A DNA stretch of 64,000 nt from Mycobacterium uberis (lineage in GTDB: Bacteria; Actinomycetota; Actinomycetes; Mycobacteriales; Mycobacteriaceae). Under the pieces are notes generated by a model. The model was not told where the DNA came from, did not search any database, and saw nothing but the letters and a program-made list of their open reading frames with translations. Shown here in pieces: positions 37,729 to 46,694 of this stretch. The stretch spans positions 408,718 through 472,717 of the forward strand of contig NZ_QAYL01000001.1 of assembly GCF_003408705.1 (NCBI RefSeq), read 5' to 3'. A program made the translations under genes and the position numbers. Position 1 is the first letter of the stretch. Each line of letters starts with the position of its first letter.

Positions 37729-38331
37729 GGGTCTTAACCCTAGAAAACGAGGAAAACTGGTTTTTCCGGTTTAGAGTGCGTCGATTTGTTGGGTGAGGTT
37801 GCCGCAGTGTGGTAGGGATAGGATTCAGTAGTAGGCGAGGTTGGGGAATTCGAGGACGTTTCGACATAGGGCTCCTAGGAAGCCGTTGATAGCTTTGGTG
37901 GGCCTGTTGGGGGTGCGGTTGATCATGAGTGGCCGCAAAATGCAGCGCACACACCACAGCGTAGTTAACCAGCCCGATCCGACGAGCCAGGAGATGTTGT
38001 GGATAAACACTTCCCGATCACAGTCACTAACTAGGCAGCAGTACCGCGAGATACCCACACCCGCAACGGATACCCGACAACGGGCACATCAGTCACCTTA
38101 CGCACAACGCTATCGCGGTAAATCCCCTCTCCTCACCACCACAACCCAGACAACAACGCTGGCCACCATCGAGAAGGCCACAAAACAACACCATGACATC
38201 GCCATCAATAGTCGCGCCGGTAATCGTCCCCCAACTCCAACCTACGCACGATCGTATAGACAGCAGCAGGAAACGACATAAGATCAGCCACACAACTCCC
38301 CAGTAAATAGGTCCACATGGCGTAAGAACCC
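37729..38331 (-). mobile_element. ISL3-family insertion sequence, decayed and internally deleted
   Basis: The transposase is readable on the minus strand from ATG 38279 to TAA 37771. It opens MSFPAAVYTIVRRLELGDD; an in-frame stop and frame change follow, then a zinc-ribbon half (RCCLGCGGEERG), DSVVRKVTDVPVVGYPLRVW and RYCCLVSDCDREVFIHN with the second Cys pair: the ISL3 N-terminal zinc domain. The frame then jumps to the extreme C-terminus, PTKAINGFLGALCRNVLEFP, NLAYY, a TGA, ILSLPHCGNLTQQIDAL and the stop. About 700 bases of the DDE core are deleted. Possible terminal repeats, GGGTCTTAACCC at 37729-37740 and the complement of GGGTTCTTACGCC at 38319-38331, are weak. Target duplications are not discernible. 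Confidence 0.8.
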
Positions 38332-38491
38332 GCACCATCTGCCTACTGGACCCCGTCTTCGCTCAACAACACGACCCCATCACCCCAGTCGCCACACCAA
38401 TCACCTAACACCCCAACTCCCGAACAAACCAAAAAACCGCCGAACCGTTTCCACCAGCTGCTGAGAAATCAGAAATAGTAGCGAAATCAGC

Positions 38492-38533
38492 AAAAAAACA
38501 CCGACGCCCGGACCCATAGGGTCCGGGCGTCGG
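38492..38533 (-). terminator. Rho-independent terminator of lsr2
   Basis: A perfect 15-base stem (38501-38515 with 38519-38533) closed by a three-base loop is followed, in the minus direction, by GTG and seven T. It begins 12 bases past the lsr2 stop. The textbook U-tract is unusual for mycobacteria, whose terminators often lack one. The 150 bases between it and the ISL3 relic hold nothing recognisable. Confidence 0.9.
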
Positions 38534-38544
38534 CACACAATTTG

Positions 38545-38883
38545 TTAGGTCGCTGCGTGAAATGCGTCGATCACGTAGGCCGGAATACGGCCACGAGTCG
38601 ACACATTGTGCCCGTTGCGACGAGCCCATTCCCGGATCGCCGCGCTCTGTTCACGATCGATCGCGCCACGGCCGCGTCCAGAGCTGACACGCCCGCGCCG
38701 ACGACCACCGACGCGGCGTCCAGCGGACACCCATTGCCTCAAATCGCTGCGTAGTTTCGCAGCATTTTTGTTCGTAAGGTCGATCTCGTACGTCACACCG
38801 TCAAGCCCGAATTCGACCGTTTCATCGGCGGCGCCCGCACCGTCGAAATCATCGACCAAAGTGACGGTCACTTTCTTCGCCAT
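38545..38883 (-). CDS. lsr2: Nucleoid-associated protein Lsr2
   Basis: H-NS-like protein that coats AT-rich DNA and silences horizontally acquired and virulence genes; in leprosy bacilli it is a dominant antigen. 112 residues from ATG 38883: N-terminal oligomerisation domain ([20 protein letters not shown], then [15 protein letters not shown]), basic linker rich in Arg, and C-terminal DNA-binding domain with the minor-groove RGR at residues 97-99 ([15 protein letters not shown]). AAGG before the start fits a ribosome site; the frame is open 19 codons further upstream, which I reject because it lacks conservation. In M. tuberculosis clpC1 follows downstream; here there is an IS relic and tyrS. 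Confidence 0.97.
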   Translation of the reverse strand: MAKKVTVTLVDDFDGAGAADETVEFGLDGVTYEIDLTNKNAAKLRSDLRQWVSAGRRVGGRRRGRVSSGRGRGAIDREQSAAIREWARRNGHNVSTRGRIPAYVIDAFHAAT

Positions 38884-38998
38884 TACCTTACCCTCGCGTT
38901 TCTTCCTGAACAGTTGCTGAACAGTTTGGATCAACCTCACCCGATACTAATCTGCCATAAGAACGCCACACACTCAATCGCGACACAACACGAACAGT

Positions 38999-40558
38999 TC
39001 AGTTAGAGTACGGCCTAACAATCGGGAACAAAACGGTCTCCCTAATTGACAGTCCAGTCAAAGACATCAACAACCTGTCGATACCCATTCCAGTTCCGGT
39101 GCATGGCGGCATCGCGTACTCCAGTGCTGCCAAAAAATCCTCATCAAGTGCCATCACCTCATCGTCGCCAGCGACTGTAGCGCGGACTTGTTGATCAAAT
39201 TTTTCCCGCTGCACGATGGGATCGTTTAATTCGGAGTACCCCGTGGCCAGTTCAACTCCACGAAGGTAAAGATCCCACTTCTCGGTCACTCCAGGGATGC
39301 TTCGATGCTGGCGAGTCAAAGGAGTTGTCTCGATCGGAAAATCCTTGACAAATGTGGGTGCAGTCAGCGTGTTACCCACTGTGTGCTCCCATAGTTCCTC
39401 AACAAATTTCCCGTGCCCGTAGCTGGGCTTGTCAAGAAGATCAGGGCCAAGTCGACTTGCGATGGCTCGCAGCCGATCGACCGACGTCTGCGGCGTGATT
39501 TCTTCACCCAACGCAGCCGACAAGGACGGATACATTTGTATAGTCGTCCATTCTCCATCTATATCGTAGACGCTACCGTCAGGAAGCGGCAGTTGTCTGG
39601 TCCCGATCGCCTCATCGGCCACCTCTTGAATAAGCTCTCGGGTAGCAACCGCTGAATCTTCATAGGTCCCGTAGGTCTGATAGGTCTCTAGCATAGAAAA
39701 TTCCGGGGAATGCGTAGAGTCGGCTCCTTCGTTTCGGAACACTCGATTAAGTTCAAAGACCTTGTCGAAACCACCGACGATGCATCGCTTGAGGAACAGT
39801 TCCGGTGCGATCCGTAGGTACAGATCGATGTCCAGAGCATTGGAATGCGTTACGAACGGCCGGGCCGCCGCGCCACCGGCTAGAGTCTGCAACATAGGCG
39901 TCTCAACTTCGAGAAACCCGCGCCGTTCTAACGCAGTCCGTATCACACGAATAACGGCGATTCTCTGACGAGCTACCGTTCGCGCTTGCGGCCGGACAAT
40001 CAGGTCTACATAACGCTGCCGTACCCGCGACTCTTCACTCATCTCCTTATGCGGGACGGGCAGCGGCCGCAACGCCTTGGATACCATCTTCCAGGAATCA
40101 GCAAGAACTGATAATTCACCGCGACGTGAGCTAATCACATTCCCGTGTACATAGACAATATCGCCAAGATCGACGTCGGATTTCCACGTATTGAACGTTT
40201 CGGAACCAACTTTGCCAAGACTTATCATCACCTGCAGGCTGGTGCCGTCACCGTCCTGCAAGATCGCAAAGCATAGCTTCCCCGAGCTACGCGCAAATAC
40301 TACCCGACCCGCGATACCAACGATGTCATCAGTAGCGGAGTCGGTCGCCAAGTCATAATAGGCGGCGCGAACCTGCGCCAAGGTATGGGTACGTTCGATA
40401 GCGACCGGATACGGGTCGCGTCCCTGCGTCAACAGACGCGCACGCTTGTCCCGGCGAATCCTAAATTGCTCAGGAAGAGCAACGCCGGTCTCCGGCGGGT
40501 CGGCGTTCACGACATGCCAGCTTAAATGACCCTTCACCGGCACTGGCTTGGTGGACAT
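38999..40558 (-). CDS. lysS: Lysyl-tRNA synthetase, class II
   Basis: 519 residues: OB-fold anticodon-binding domain (about 50-190, including [20 protein letters not shown]) and class II core with motif 1 ([19 protein letters not shown]), motif 2 ([20 protein letters not shown]) and motif 3 ([16 protein letters not shown]). ATG 40558 gives an N-terminal extension of about 30 residues before [13 protein letters not shown], longer than in M. tuberculosis; the true start could be internal. One loop near residue 385 is shorter than in the M. tuberculosis enzyme. lsr2 follows 115 bases downstream on the same strand. Confidence 0.95.
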   Translation of the reverse strand: MSTKPVPVKGHLSWHVVNADPPETGVALPEQFRIRRDKRARLLTQGRDPYPVAIERTHTLAQVRAAYYDLATDSATDDIVGIAGRVVFARSSGKLCFAILQDGDGTSLQVMISLGKVGSETFNTWKSDVDLGDIVYVHGNVISSRRGELSVLADSWKMVSKALRPLPVPHKEMSEESRVRQRYVDLIVRPQARTVARQRIAVIRVIRTALERRGFLEVETPMLQTLAGGAAARPFVTHSNALDIDLYLRIAPELFLKRCIVGGFDKVFELNRVFRNEGADSTHSPEFSMLETYQTYGTYEDSAVATRELIQEVADEAIGTRQLPLPDGSVYDIDGEWTTIQMYPSLSAALGEEITPQTSVDRLRAIASRLGPDLLDKPSYGHGKFVEELWEHTVGNTLTAPTFVKDFPIETTPLTRQHRSIPGVTEKWDLYLRGVELATGYSELNDPIVQREKFDQQVRATVAGDDEVMALDEDFLAALEYAMPPCTGTGMGIDRLLMSLTGLSIRETVLFPIVRPYSN

Positions 40559-40591
40559 CGAGCAACGTCACGCGTGCGTTGCCAGCCGCTG

Positions 40592-41423
40592 CTAGTGCGC
40601 CGTCTTCAACCGGCCGCGCTGCGCTTCTCGGTTACGTTCTAAGACCAGACACAGGGCCATGCAGGATCAAATGCTGGTCATAGTGGTCGACGGTATGCAG
40701 CTCGGACAGCAACGATGTGGTGTGTCCCGGTAGCCACGACCGCTACCCGAGCGCCGAGGCAATCGGAAAATCGCTCCACGTCCTGGCGAATGCGACCGGC
40801 CAAGCCATCTACCAGTCCAGCAAAGCCGAACACCACACCGGCCTTCATGCATTCGACCGCGTTCTTACCGATCACCAATCGGGACCGGACCAACTCGACA
40901 CAGTGTAACGCCGCAGAGCAAGCTGCCGCGGCATCCTAAAACACCTGACACTCCGGGGGCAATGGCACCGCCCAGGAACTCCCGAACTCCCCCTTGGCCG
41001 ACACCACATCCACACATATCGACGACCCTAAATCGACGGTAATAGCAGCCTTGCCAAACTTGTGGAACGCCGCCAGGCAGTTCACGACCCGGTCGGCGCC
41101 CACTTCTGTCAGATTGTCGACCAACAGCGGAATACCGGTACGCGCCCCTGGCTCTACCAGCACATCTGACGCCGATGCTCATACTGATCGAGCATGATAC
41201 GAACCTCATGCAGCACCGCCGGGACGGTGGACAACACTGCGACGCCAGTGAGTCGCTCTGAGTCATCACCGATCAGGCCGTCGATAGTCAAGGCTAGTTC
41301 ATCCGCGGTAACCTCTGATTCGGTTCGGATCCGCCATTACTGCACGACCTTGATGTGCTCCTTGGATCCAGACAGCCACCCTACGACGGTGTGCGTGTTG
41401 CGGACATCGATGGCCAGCAACAC
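40592..41423 (-). pseudogene. coaX: Type III pantothenate kinase, broken
   Basis: On the minus strand from GTG 41423 the protein opens [19 protein letters not shown] (phosphate-1 motif), hits an in-frame TAA before [20 protein letters not shown], continues to [20 protein letters not shown], then frameshifts near 41160 to [35 protein letters not shown] and [18 protein letters not shown]. Another frame change at about 40960 leads to [23 protein letters not shown], and a last one near 40640 to the normal C-terminus. The ~830-base span matches an intact gene of about 272 codons. It would have made 4'-phosphopantothenate for CoA. It sits between panD and lysS, as in relatives. Confidence 0.92.
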
Positions 41424-41425
41424 AG

Positions 41426-41854
41426 TTACCGCGCGTCTATCCGGGAATCAAATAGTTCGGCAGCGCCAGATACACCGAAGGGCACATCGCCTGAATTGCG
41501 GCCCAAGTCTGTTGGCTTGTTGCCAGCGTCGACGAACACAATACGCGGCTGGTGGACACGTGCCTCGGCGTTTCCCATGATCCCATACGCGATCAGGATC
41601 ACCAGATCACCCGGATGAACGAGATGTGCTGCGGCACCATTGATTCCAATCACACCGGTACCACGTTCGCCAGCAATCGCGTAAGTTACCAGCCGGGCAC
41701 CGTTATCGATGTCAACGATGGTCACCTGTTCACCTTCGAGCAGGTCCGCAGCGTCCATCAAATTGGCGTCGATGGTCACCGAACCGACATAGCTCAAGTC
41801 AGCCTGCGTGACGGTGGCGCGGTGGATTTTCGATTTCAGCATCGTCCGTAGCAT
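41426..41854 (-). CDS. panD: Aspartate 1-decarboxylase, pyruvoyl-dependent
   Basis: Makes beta-alanine for pantothenate. 142 residues; the proenzyme self-cleaves between Gly24 and Ser25 ([10 protein letters not shown]) to form the pyruvoyl group; Lys9 and the [15 protein letters not shown] segment that completes the active site are present. The C-terminal 25 residues are variable, as in mycobacteria, where changes there affect pyrazinoic acid binding. GGAGGA precedes the ATG. It follows panC by 17 bases and is followed almost at once by dead coaX. Confidence 0.96.
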   Translation of the reverse strand: MLRTMLKSKIHRATVTQADLSYVGSVTIDANLMDAADLLEGEQVTIVDIDNGARLVTYAIAGERGTGVIGINGAAAHLVHPGDLVILIAYGIMGNAEARVHQPRIVFVDAGNKPTDLGRNSGDVPFGVSGAAELFDSRIDAR

Positions 41855-41871
41855 CAGATCCTCCAGGGTGT

Positions 41872-42795
41872 TTAAGCGTGTTCATCCCGACGTTTATCCG
41901 GCCTAGCAGTGCCGGCGAAATTGCCGATCTCAATCGAGATGTTGTCCAGCAGTCTGGTGCTGCCAAGCCTGACCGCCACTAACAGCCGGCCGGACATGTT
42001 GTCGCGCACCGGGCCAAGCCCGGCATCGCGTAGCTCCACATAATCGACCACAAGACCGGGTGTAGCGTCCAACACCACGCGGGTCGCGTCCAGCGCAGCC
42101 TGCACCCCCCCAGTTGCGGCGTGCGCCCCGGCTGTCAACGCTTCCGACAGCGTCGTGGCTAGATCACGCTGTACAGGATCCAGATAGCGGTTGCGCGACG
42201 ACATCGCTAGCCCGTCGGCTTCGCGCACGGTCGGGACACCAACCACGACGACGTCGAGGTTCAGGTCGGCGACCATCTGTCGGATCAGGACTAGTTGCTG
42301 GTAGTCTTTCTCCCCAAAGAAAACCCGGTCAGGATGCACGATCTGGAGCAACTTGAGCACAACAGTCAACACCCCGTCAAAATGGGTTGGTCGCGGTCCA
42401 CCTTCGAGCTCGGACGCTAACGCCCCGGCATGCACGGTGGTGCGCTGTCCGTGGGGACACATCACTGCGGCGGTCGGCGTGAACACAATCTCGACATTTT
42501 CGGCACGCAGCAGCGCCAAATCGTCATCGAGGGTGCGGGGGTAAGCATCGAGATCTTCCTCGGCGCCGAATTGCAACGGGTTGACGAAGATTGACACCAC
42601 GATCACCGAGCCGGGAACGCGTTTAGCAGCGCGAACTAGAGCCAGGTGCCCCCCGTGTAACGCGCCCATCGTCGGCACCAGCATCACCCGGCGACCGATA
42701 TGGCGCAGCGCTCGACTGACATTGGTGACATCTCGGGGGGTCGAATATACATTGAGTTCGCCCGGGTTGAATACCGGTGGTCGGCTGTTCGTCAT
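41872..42795 (-). CDS. panC: Pantothenate synthetase
   Basis: ATP-dependent ligation of pantoate and beta-alanine. Nucleotidyltransferase fold with HIGH-type [16 protein letters not shown], the pantoate pocket [35 protein letters not shown] and the KMSKS-like SSRNRYLDP. 307 residues, family length, with no interruption. Its ATG overlaps the stop of the dead DUF2520 gene (ATGA), so it was once translationally coupled to that frame; an internal ribosome site is not obvious, so its expression may have been affected by the decay upstream. Confidence 0.96.
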   Translation of the reverse strand: MTNSRPPVFNPGELNVYSTPRDVTNVSRALRHIGRRVMLVPTMGALHGGHLALVRAAKRVPGSVIVVSIFVNPLQFGAEEDLDAYPRTLDDDLALLRAENVEIVFTPTAAVMCPHGQRTTVHAGALASELEGGPRPTHFDGVLTVVLKLLQIVHPDRVFFGEKDYQQLVLIRQMVADLNLDVVVVGVPTVREADGLAMSSRNRYLDPVQRDLATTLSEALTAGAHAATGGVQAALDATRVVLDATPGLVVDYVELRDAGLGPVRDNMSGRLLVAVRLGSTRLLDNISIEIGNFAGTARPDKRRDEHA

Positions 42796-43729
42796 GACAT
42801 CAGCACCTCAACAATATCGTCGTAAGCACGTGCACGCTGGGCAGTCACAGGACATTCACCCGATACGCCTGGGCTACTTCTGGGCTAAACCTGCATCAGC
42901 GCGGCCAAGTGTCCCACGATCGCAGCCGCATCACCGCAGGTGACCTGTCCGGTAAATGCGGCCTGACCCCGTTGCAGGGTATTCTCGCACGCCGCCCGAG
43001 CCAATGGCCCAACGATGCGTTTGGCAATGCCACCAGGCTGGTCGTAGACGGTTTGTTGCCCTAGCAGTTCGCTGCTGCGCAACGCCTTGAGCACGTCAGC
43101 GAACACCGTCATACTGAGGTTGCCTGCATGGGCTAGAACGGCGTGGTAGAAAATGCGGGCGTCCTCGCGAACACATAACAGCTCTCCACCCACCCCAAGA
43201 CCAACGACTGATCGATCACACACCCGATATCGTCGGCCGCGGTGATCCCAAAGCGAGTATCCGGCAATCGGCTGAGATCCTCTTCGGAGCCGATGAACGT
43301 TATCGCCGAATGAATTGCCAGTGGAATACAACTATCCTTGCTCAGTGCCGCAAGGATGCCGACCCCATTAGCCCCCGCAGTGTGTGCAACGATCGTCCCC
43401 AGTAATACTGCCGAAGTCACCACCAAGCCAGATACCAGGCCGGCGAGCTCGCTGTCGGAAACCGACAATAGCAGTAGCTCGGTATTGGCAGTCACCTCCG
43501 CCGGCAAGGCCTGCGTGGTTTCGGGCAGGCGATGCTGCACCCGCTGCCGCAATGCAGGCGAGGCGGTGCTGCATACCACCACGTGGTCGGTGCGCTCCAG
43601 TGCGACACCCAACGCAGTACCCGCCCGGCCGACGGAAATGATCCCCACCTTGAGCCTAGCCAGGCACAAACCGTCGAACTGCACCATCGCAGACGACCTC
43701 ACATGTTTGTTGGTTCGTTCCAGTCCCAT
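42792..43729 (-). pseudogene. DUF2520 Rossmann protein (Rv3603c homologue, PanG-like), broken
   Basis: From ATG 43729 the first frame reads a Rossmann motif (LKVGIISVGRAGTALGVALE), LLLLSVSDSELAGLVSGLV, HTAGANGVGILAALS and LAIHSAITFIGSEEDLSRLP, the DUF2520 core. Near 43150 the frame shifts to LYHAVLAHAGNLSMTVFADV, LKALRSSELLGQQTVYDQPG and HLAALMQV, then a TAG and further frame changes (VAQAYRVNVL) to the stop shared with panC. DUF2520 proteins include PanG, a third type of ketopantoate reductase; its place upstream of panC-panD supports that role, but this is inference. Full-length span, two or three lesions, so a recent loss. Confidence 0.85.
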
Positions 43730-43794
43730 AACACGAGTACCAGACGGTCACTAAGACCGTAGTCGATTTGGCAGTCAGGACCCAGGGTTATGCG

Positions 43795-45069
43795 TCACGG
43801 CTCACGTCTGCGACGCCGGCCACGACAGGTCGGCTCAGCCCCTAGTCGCGCCATCAGATCGGCGACCGACTGACCACCGGCGGCTAAGTCGCGTCCCTTC
43901 ACCCCGTCCGCCGAAGAATCTGCGCTGCGGTGCCGAGGCGCCTGCTCAGCGAAAACACGATCAGCAGGTGGCGGCGGCTGGCTGGTCGAGGTGCCACCTT
44001 TGGCAGCAATGTCCTTGATACTGTATTCGTGGTATTCGGCGAATTGGCGCGCCCGTGCCCGACGACCGGACCCGCTGTGCTGCTGCGCTGTCCCGGCATC
44101 GCCAGGGGGAGCTGCCACGGCTTGGTCCGGGCTGGAATGGCGGGCCCGCCGCTGACGACCTGGCGGGGTGCTCGCCGACTCGACGCCCACCCAGGCATTG
44201 TCTGGCGCACCGGGGGACAACCACCGTTCGTCGGCCGTGACCGGCTGCCAATCCGGTACTTGCGGTTGCAACAGTTCCTGTGGTGAGGATGATGCTGGCG
44301 GCCGGTGGCGAGGTTCGAAGAGCAAATCTGACTGTAACGACGGGGCCTCAAAATGCGGCCGCACCTCTTCCCGCGAGACCGCCGGCCCTCGCGGCGGCAG
44401 TGGTCCCTCGCTAGCGGTTGGTACTCCCACCACCTCGGGCACGTCGATGATCGAAGCGTCCTCGGTACGGCTGGGCACCCAGTGTTGACGATCCTGGCGG
44501 ACCGATGTGACCCGATCGCTGGGCACCCAGTCAACGGGCTTGCTCCGGCTATCACGGCCCTGATCGCTATAAGCGCGCGTTGGGGGGGCTGCTTCTGCCT
44601 GCGGTGTTTCCACACCCGCCAATGCCGGGCGGTGCTGGAGGTCCGTGTCGAACAAGATCTCCAGGTTGGTTCGTAATGCGGTTAACTCCGAACGCAGCAT
44701 TGCCACTTCGTCGGCGGCCTGAGCGCGTAGCTCGGAGGCCAGCTCGCGGCGCAACTGGGACTCCACCTTCAGTTCATATTCGCGGCGAGCCGAGATTTCT
44801 CGATCCAACTGCAGATCGTAGACAAGCTTGAGGTGACGCACCCGAGACTGATCCGCATCGCTCTGCCGGCGGTACAGCACCGACACGAAGGCGCCGGCGA
44901 CTGCGGCCCACAATGCCAGGATCACAGCGAGCTTGAGAAGTTCCACCCGATTGGTGAAAACTAGTGCGGAACTGGCCCCCATCGCGAGGACCAGCAACAC
45001 CGTCAAGAGCACCCAACCCGGCCTGCAGCCGCCGCGCCGGACCCGGGCGCCGCGGGACAGAACGGTCAT
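43795..45069 (-). CDS. Membrane-anchored protein with Pro/Arg-rich cytoplasmic tail (Rv3604c homologue)
   Basis: 424 residues with no catalytic motif. Two transmembrane helices lie near the N-terminus (about 18-36, WVLLTVLLVLAMGASSALVF; about 48-68, LKLAVILALWAAVAGAFVSV), then a predicted coiled coil with many Arg and Glu (about 80-130, DLQLDREISARREYELKVES), then about 290 residues of low-complexity Pro/Ser/Arg/Gln sequence ending in RGRRRRREP. By position it equals the Ala/Arg/Pro-rich membrane protein Rv3604c, of unknown function. It is conserved next to folK in mycobacteria and is retained here despite genome reduction, which argues for a real role in the envelope. Confidence 0.85.
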   Translation of the reverse strand: MTVLSRGARVRRGGCRPGWVLLTVLLVLAMGASSALVFTNRVELLKLAVILALWAAVAGAFVSVLYRRQSDADQSRVRHLKLVYDLQLDREISARREYELKVESQLRRELASELRAQAADEVAMLRSELTALRTNLEILFDTDLQHRPALAGVETPQAEAAPPTRAYSDQGRDSRSKPVDWVPSDRVTSVRQDRQHWVPSRTEDASIIDVPEVVGVPTASEGPLPPRGPAVSREEVRPHFEAPSLQSDLLFEPRHRPPASSSPQELLQPQVPDWQPVTADERWLSPGAPDNAWVGVESASTPPGRQRRARHSSPDQAVAAPPGDAGTAQQHSGSGRRARARQFAEYHEYSIKDIAAKGGTSTSQPPPPADRVFAEQAPRHRSADSSADGVKGRDLAAGGQSVADLMARLGAEPTCRGRRRRREP

Positions 45070-45213
45070 GGCCTGACTGTACCCGGCGAGGTCAACCCGC
45101 GTGTCGCACCAGTCCAGCGATTCCCACCTGTGTCAATCCTGAGTCAAATTGTGGTGAAATACCAAACTGATAATCCTCGCTACAACTTGCGATCTGCAAC
45201 GTCGGCGAGCAAG

Positions 45214-45690
45214 CTAACTTTTGGCATCTTCGCCGTGCTCGGTGGGGTCCTGTGGAGATTTGCAGGAATGTTGCAGCCAGAGAGCTGCAATCACTAGTGC
45301 CAGGGCACTGAAGGCCGCCACGACCGTTCCAGAAATGTCCTCTTCGGCAACTCGCAGCCACGACTGCCGCGGCAAAAAGTACACCAACACGCCGACCCAC
45401 CAACCCAGCACCAGCGCACCCACCCAGGCTGACGCCTTGGCAACTATCAGGCTGCTTGCCACCGCTAAGGGGTGCAGCCAACCGGGGCTATCGCCGATCT
45501 CCCCATTGTTGATTTTGGTCCGCACGTAGCGCGCCCACAACGCCTCGACGATGGCAACTGCGAGCAACGACAGACCAGTCCACACGGTGATGGGTGGAAA
45601 CCACCGGTACAACACAATCACCAGCAGATAACCCACCGCTGCAGCGCCGACCACCGCAGCCGTCAGGTCACGTTTCCGGGTCGGTCCCAT
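45214..45690 (-). CDS. DUF3180 integral membrane protein (Rv3605c homologue)
   Basis: 158 residues from ATG 45690: GPTRKRDLTAAVVGAAAVGY, then four hydrophobic helices (about 12-32, 35-58, 78-100, 113-135), including YRWFPPITVWTGLSLLAVAI and WVGALVLGWWVGVLVYFLP. DUF3180 is an actinobacterial family of unknown function almost always found after folK. I choose ATG 45690 because it overlaps the folK TGA by one base; the frame is also open from 45717, which would overlap folK by 28 bases. The Rv3604c-like gene starts 145 bases downstream. Confidence 0.9.
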   Translation of the reverse strand: MGPTRKRDLTAAVVGAAAVGYLLVIVLYRWFPPITVWTGLSLLAVAIVEALWARYVRTKINNGEIGDSPGWLHPLAVASSLIVAKASAWVGALVLGWWVGVLVYFLPRQSWLRVAEEDISGTVVAAFSALALVIAALWLQHSCKSPQDPTEHGEDAKS

Positions 45691-46277
45691 CAGTCTGATT
45701 TCGGGCTGACTAGCCACGCTGGCGAACTACATTTCAAAGTACGCGTCAGCTTGAGAGCCAGACGAGTCAACCGCACACCTTCCCGCTCGGTCGGCTCCAC
45801 TTCGGCCAACAGCCGGTCGACCCGTCGCGTCCGCCCAGCGACGGTCAGCTCAGCATTCGGGTCGATGGCTAACCACGGAACCAGTACGAAAGCCCGCAGA
45901 TGAGCCCGCGGATGCGGCAATGTAAGGTTGCGTTCGTGCGTGATTACCTCGGCCATACCGGCCGTAGCGCCCGACGTCTGGTAGCAGGAGATCAGATCGA
46001 CGTCGAGGGTGCGCGGCCCCCAACGGAGGCCGCGCACCCGATCTGCCTTCCGCTCGAGCTCCTGGGCCCAGCACAGCCAATCCTGTGCAATATACGCCGG
46101 ACTATCGGCGATCACCACCGCGTTAAGAAACAATCCCTGCTCCACGCCACCCCATGCGACGGTTTCATATACCGGAGAGACCGCGACCACCGCACCACCC
46201 AGCCTGTCGACGACTAACTGCAGCCGCGCCAGCCGGTCACCCAGGTTGGACCCGATGGACAGTACAATGCGCGTCAT
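45690..46277 (-). CDS. folK: 6-hydroxymethyl-7,8-dihydropterin pyrophosphokinase (HPPK)
   Basis: Transfers pyrophosphate from ATP to hydroxymethyl-dihydropterin, giving the substrate of FolP. Family marks: VLSIGSNLGDRLARLQ at the start, VYETVAWGGVEQGLFLN (pterin pocket) and the Mg/ATP signature GPRTLDVDLI followed by LPHPRAHLRAFVLVPW. ATG 46277 shares one base with the folB stop and gives 195 residues; a GTG one codon upstream is also possible. Part of the folE-folP1-folB-folK run on the minus strand. Confidence 0.96.
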   Translation of the reverse strand: MTRIVLSIGSNLGDRLARLQLVVDRLGGAVVAVSPVYETVAWGGVEQGLFLNAVVIADSPAYIAQDWLCWAQELERKADRVRGLRWGPRTLDVDLISCYQTSGATAGMAEVITHERNLTLPHPRAHLRAFVLVPWLAIDPNAELTVAGRTRRVDRLLAEVEPTEREGVRLTRLALKLTRTLKCSSPAWLVSPKSD

Positions 46278-46675
46278 CACACCCCGATCCCAGGAATAAC
46301 CGAACCACGACCACTGCGCCGCGACCGCCGAACCACCACCGCCACATCAGAGAACTTCTGCGGTATCGACGCCTGCGGCTTGTGCACCACCACCTCGACG
46401 GCATGCACGCGTTCATCGTTCATCACAAATTCGGCAATCTCGCTACCAACCGTCTCTATCAGGTTCCGTGGTGGGCCAGCAATAATCTTGGCAGCCTGCT
46501 CAGCCAGAACCACATAGTCATGGGTGTCAGCCAGGTCGTCGCTCGCGGCCGCATCGGCCAGATCGATCCACAAGATAACGTCCACGACGAAGTCCTGTCC
46601 GTTGACACGTTCGTCTTCGTAGACCCCATGCTTTCCACGAACTGTCAAGCCCCGCAACTCGATTCGGTCAGCCAT
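46277..46675 (-). CDS. folB: Dihydroneopterin aldolase
   Basis: Splits dihydroneopterin to hydroxymethyl-dihydropterin and glycolaldehyde. 132 residues beginning [20 protein letters not shown], with the catalytic Glu/Lys features in [15 protein letters not shown], the Tyr in [14 protein letters not shown] and the C-terminal [16 protein letters not shown] 46675 is the conserved start; the open frame continues another 59 codons upstream into folP1 and is not used. It begins 19 bases after the folP1 stop and overlaps folK by one base. Confidence 0.95.
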   Translation of the reverse strand: MADRIELRGLTVRGKHGVYEDERVNGQDFVVDVILWIDLADAAASDDLADTHDYVVLAEQAAKIIAGPPRNLIETVGSEIAEFVMNDERVHAVEVVVHKPQASIPQKFSDVAVVVRRSRRSGRGSVIPGIGV

Positions 46676-46694
46676 CGTACTCAAACCTTCCCGT

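Noticed and set aside
37841..38281. 146-codon plus-strand frame in the tyrS-lsr2 gap
   Set aside because: It is the antisense of the ISL3 transposase relic, whose conserved Cys motifs and C-terminus read on the minus strand.
43899..44615. 238-codon minus-strand frame inside the Rv3604c-like gene
   Set aside because: Alternate frame of a Pro/Arg-rich low-complexity region; basic, motif-free and without a start context.
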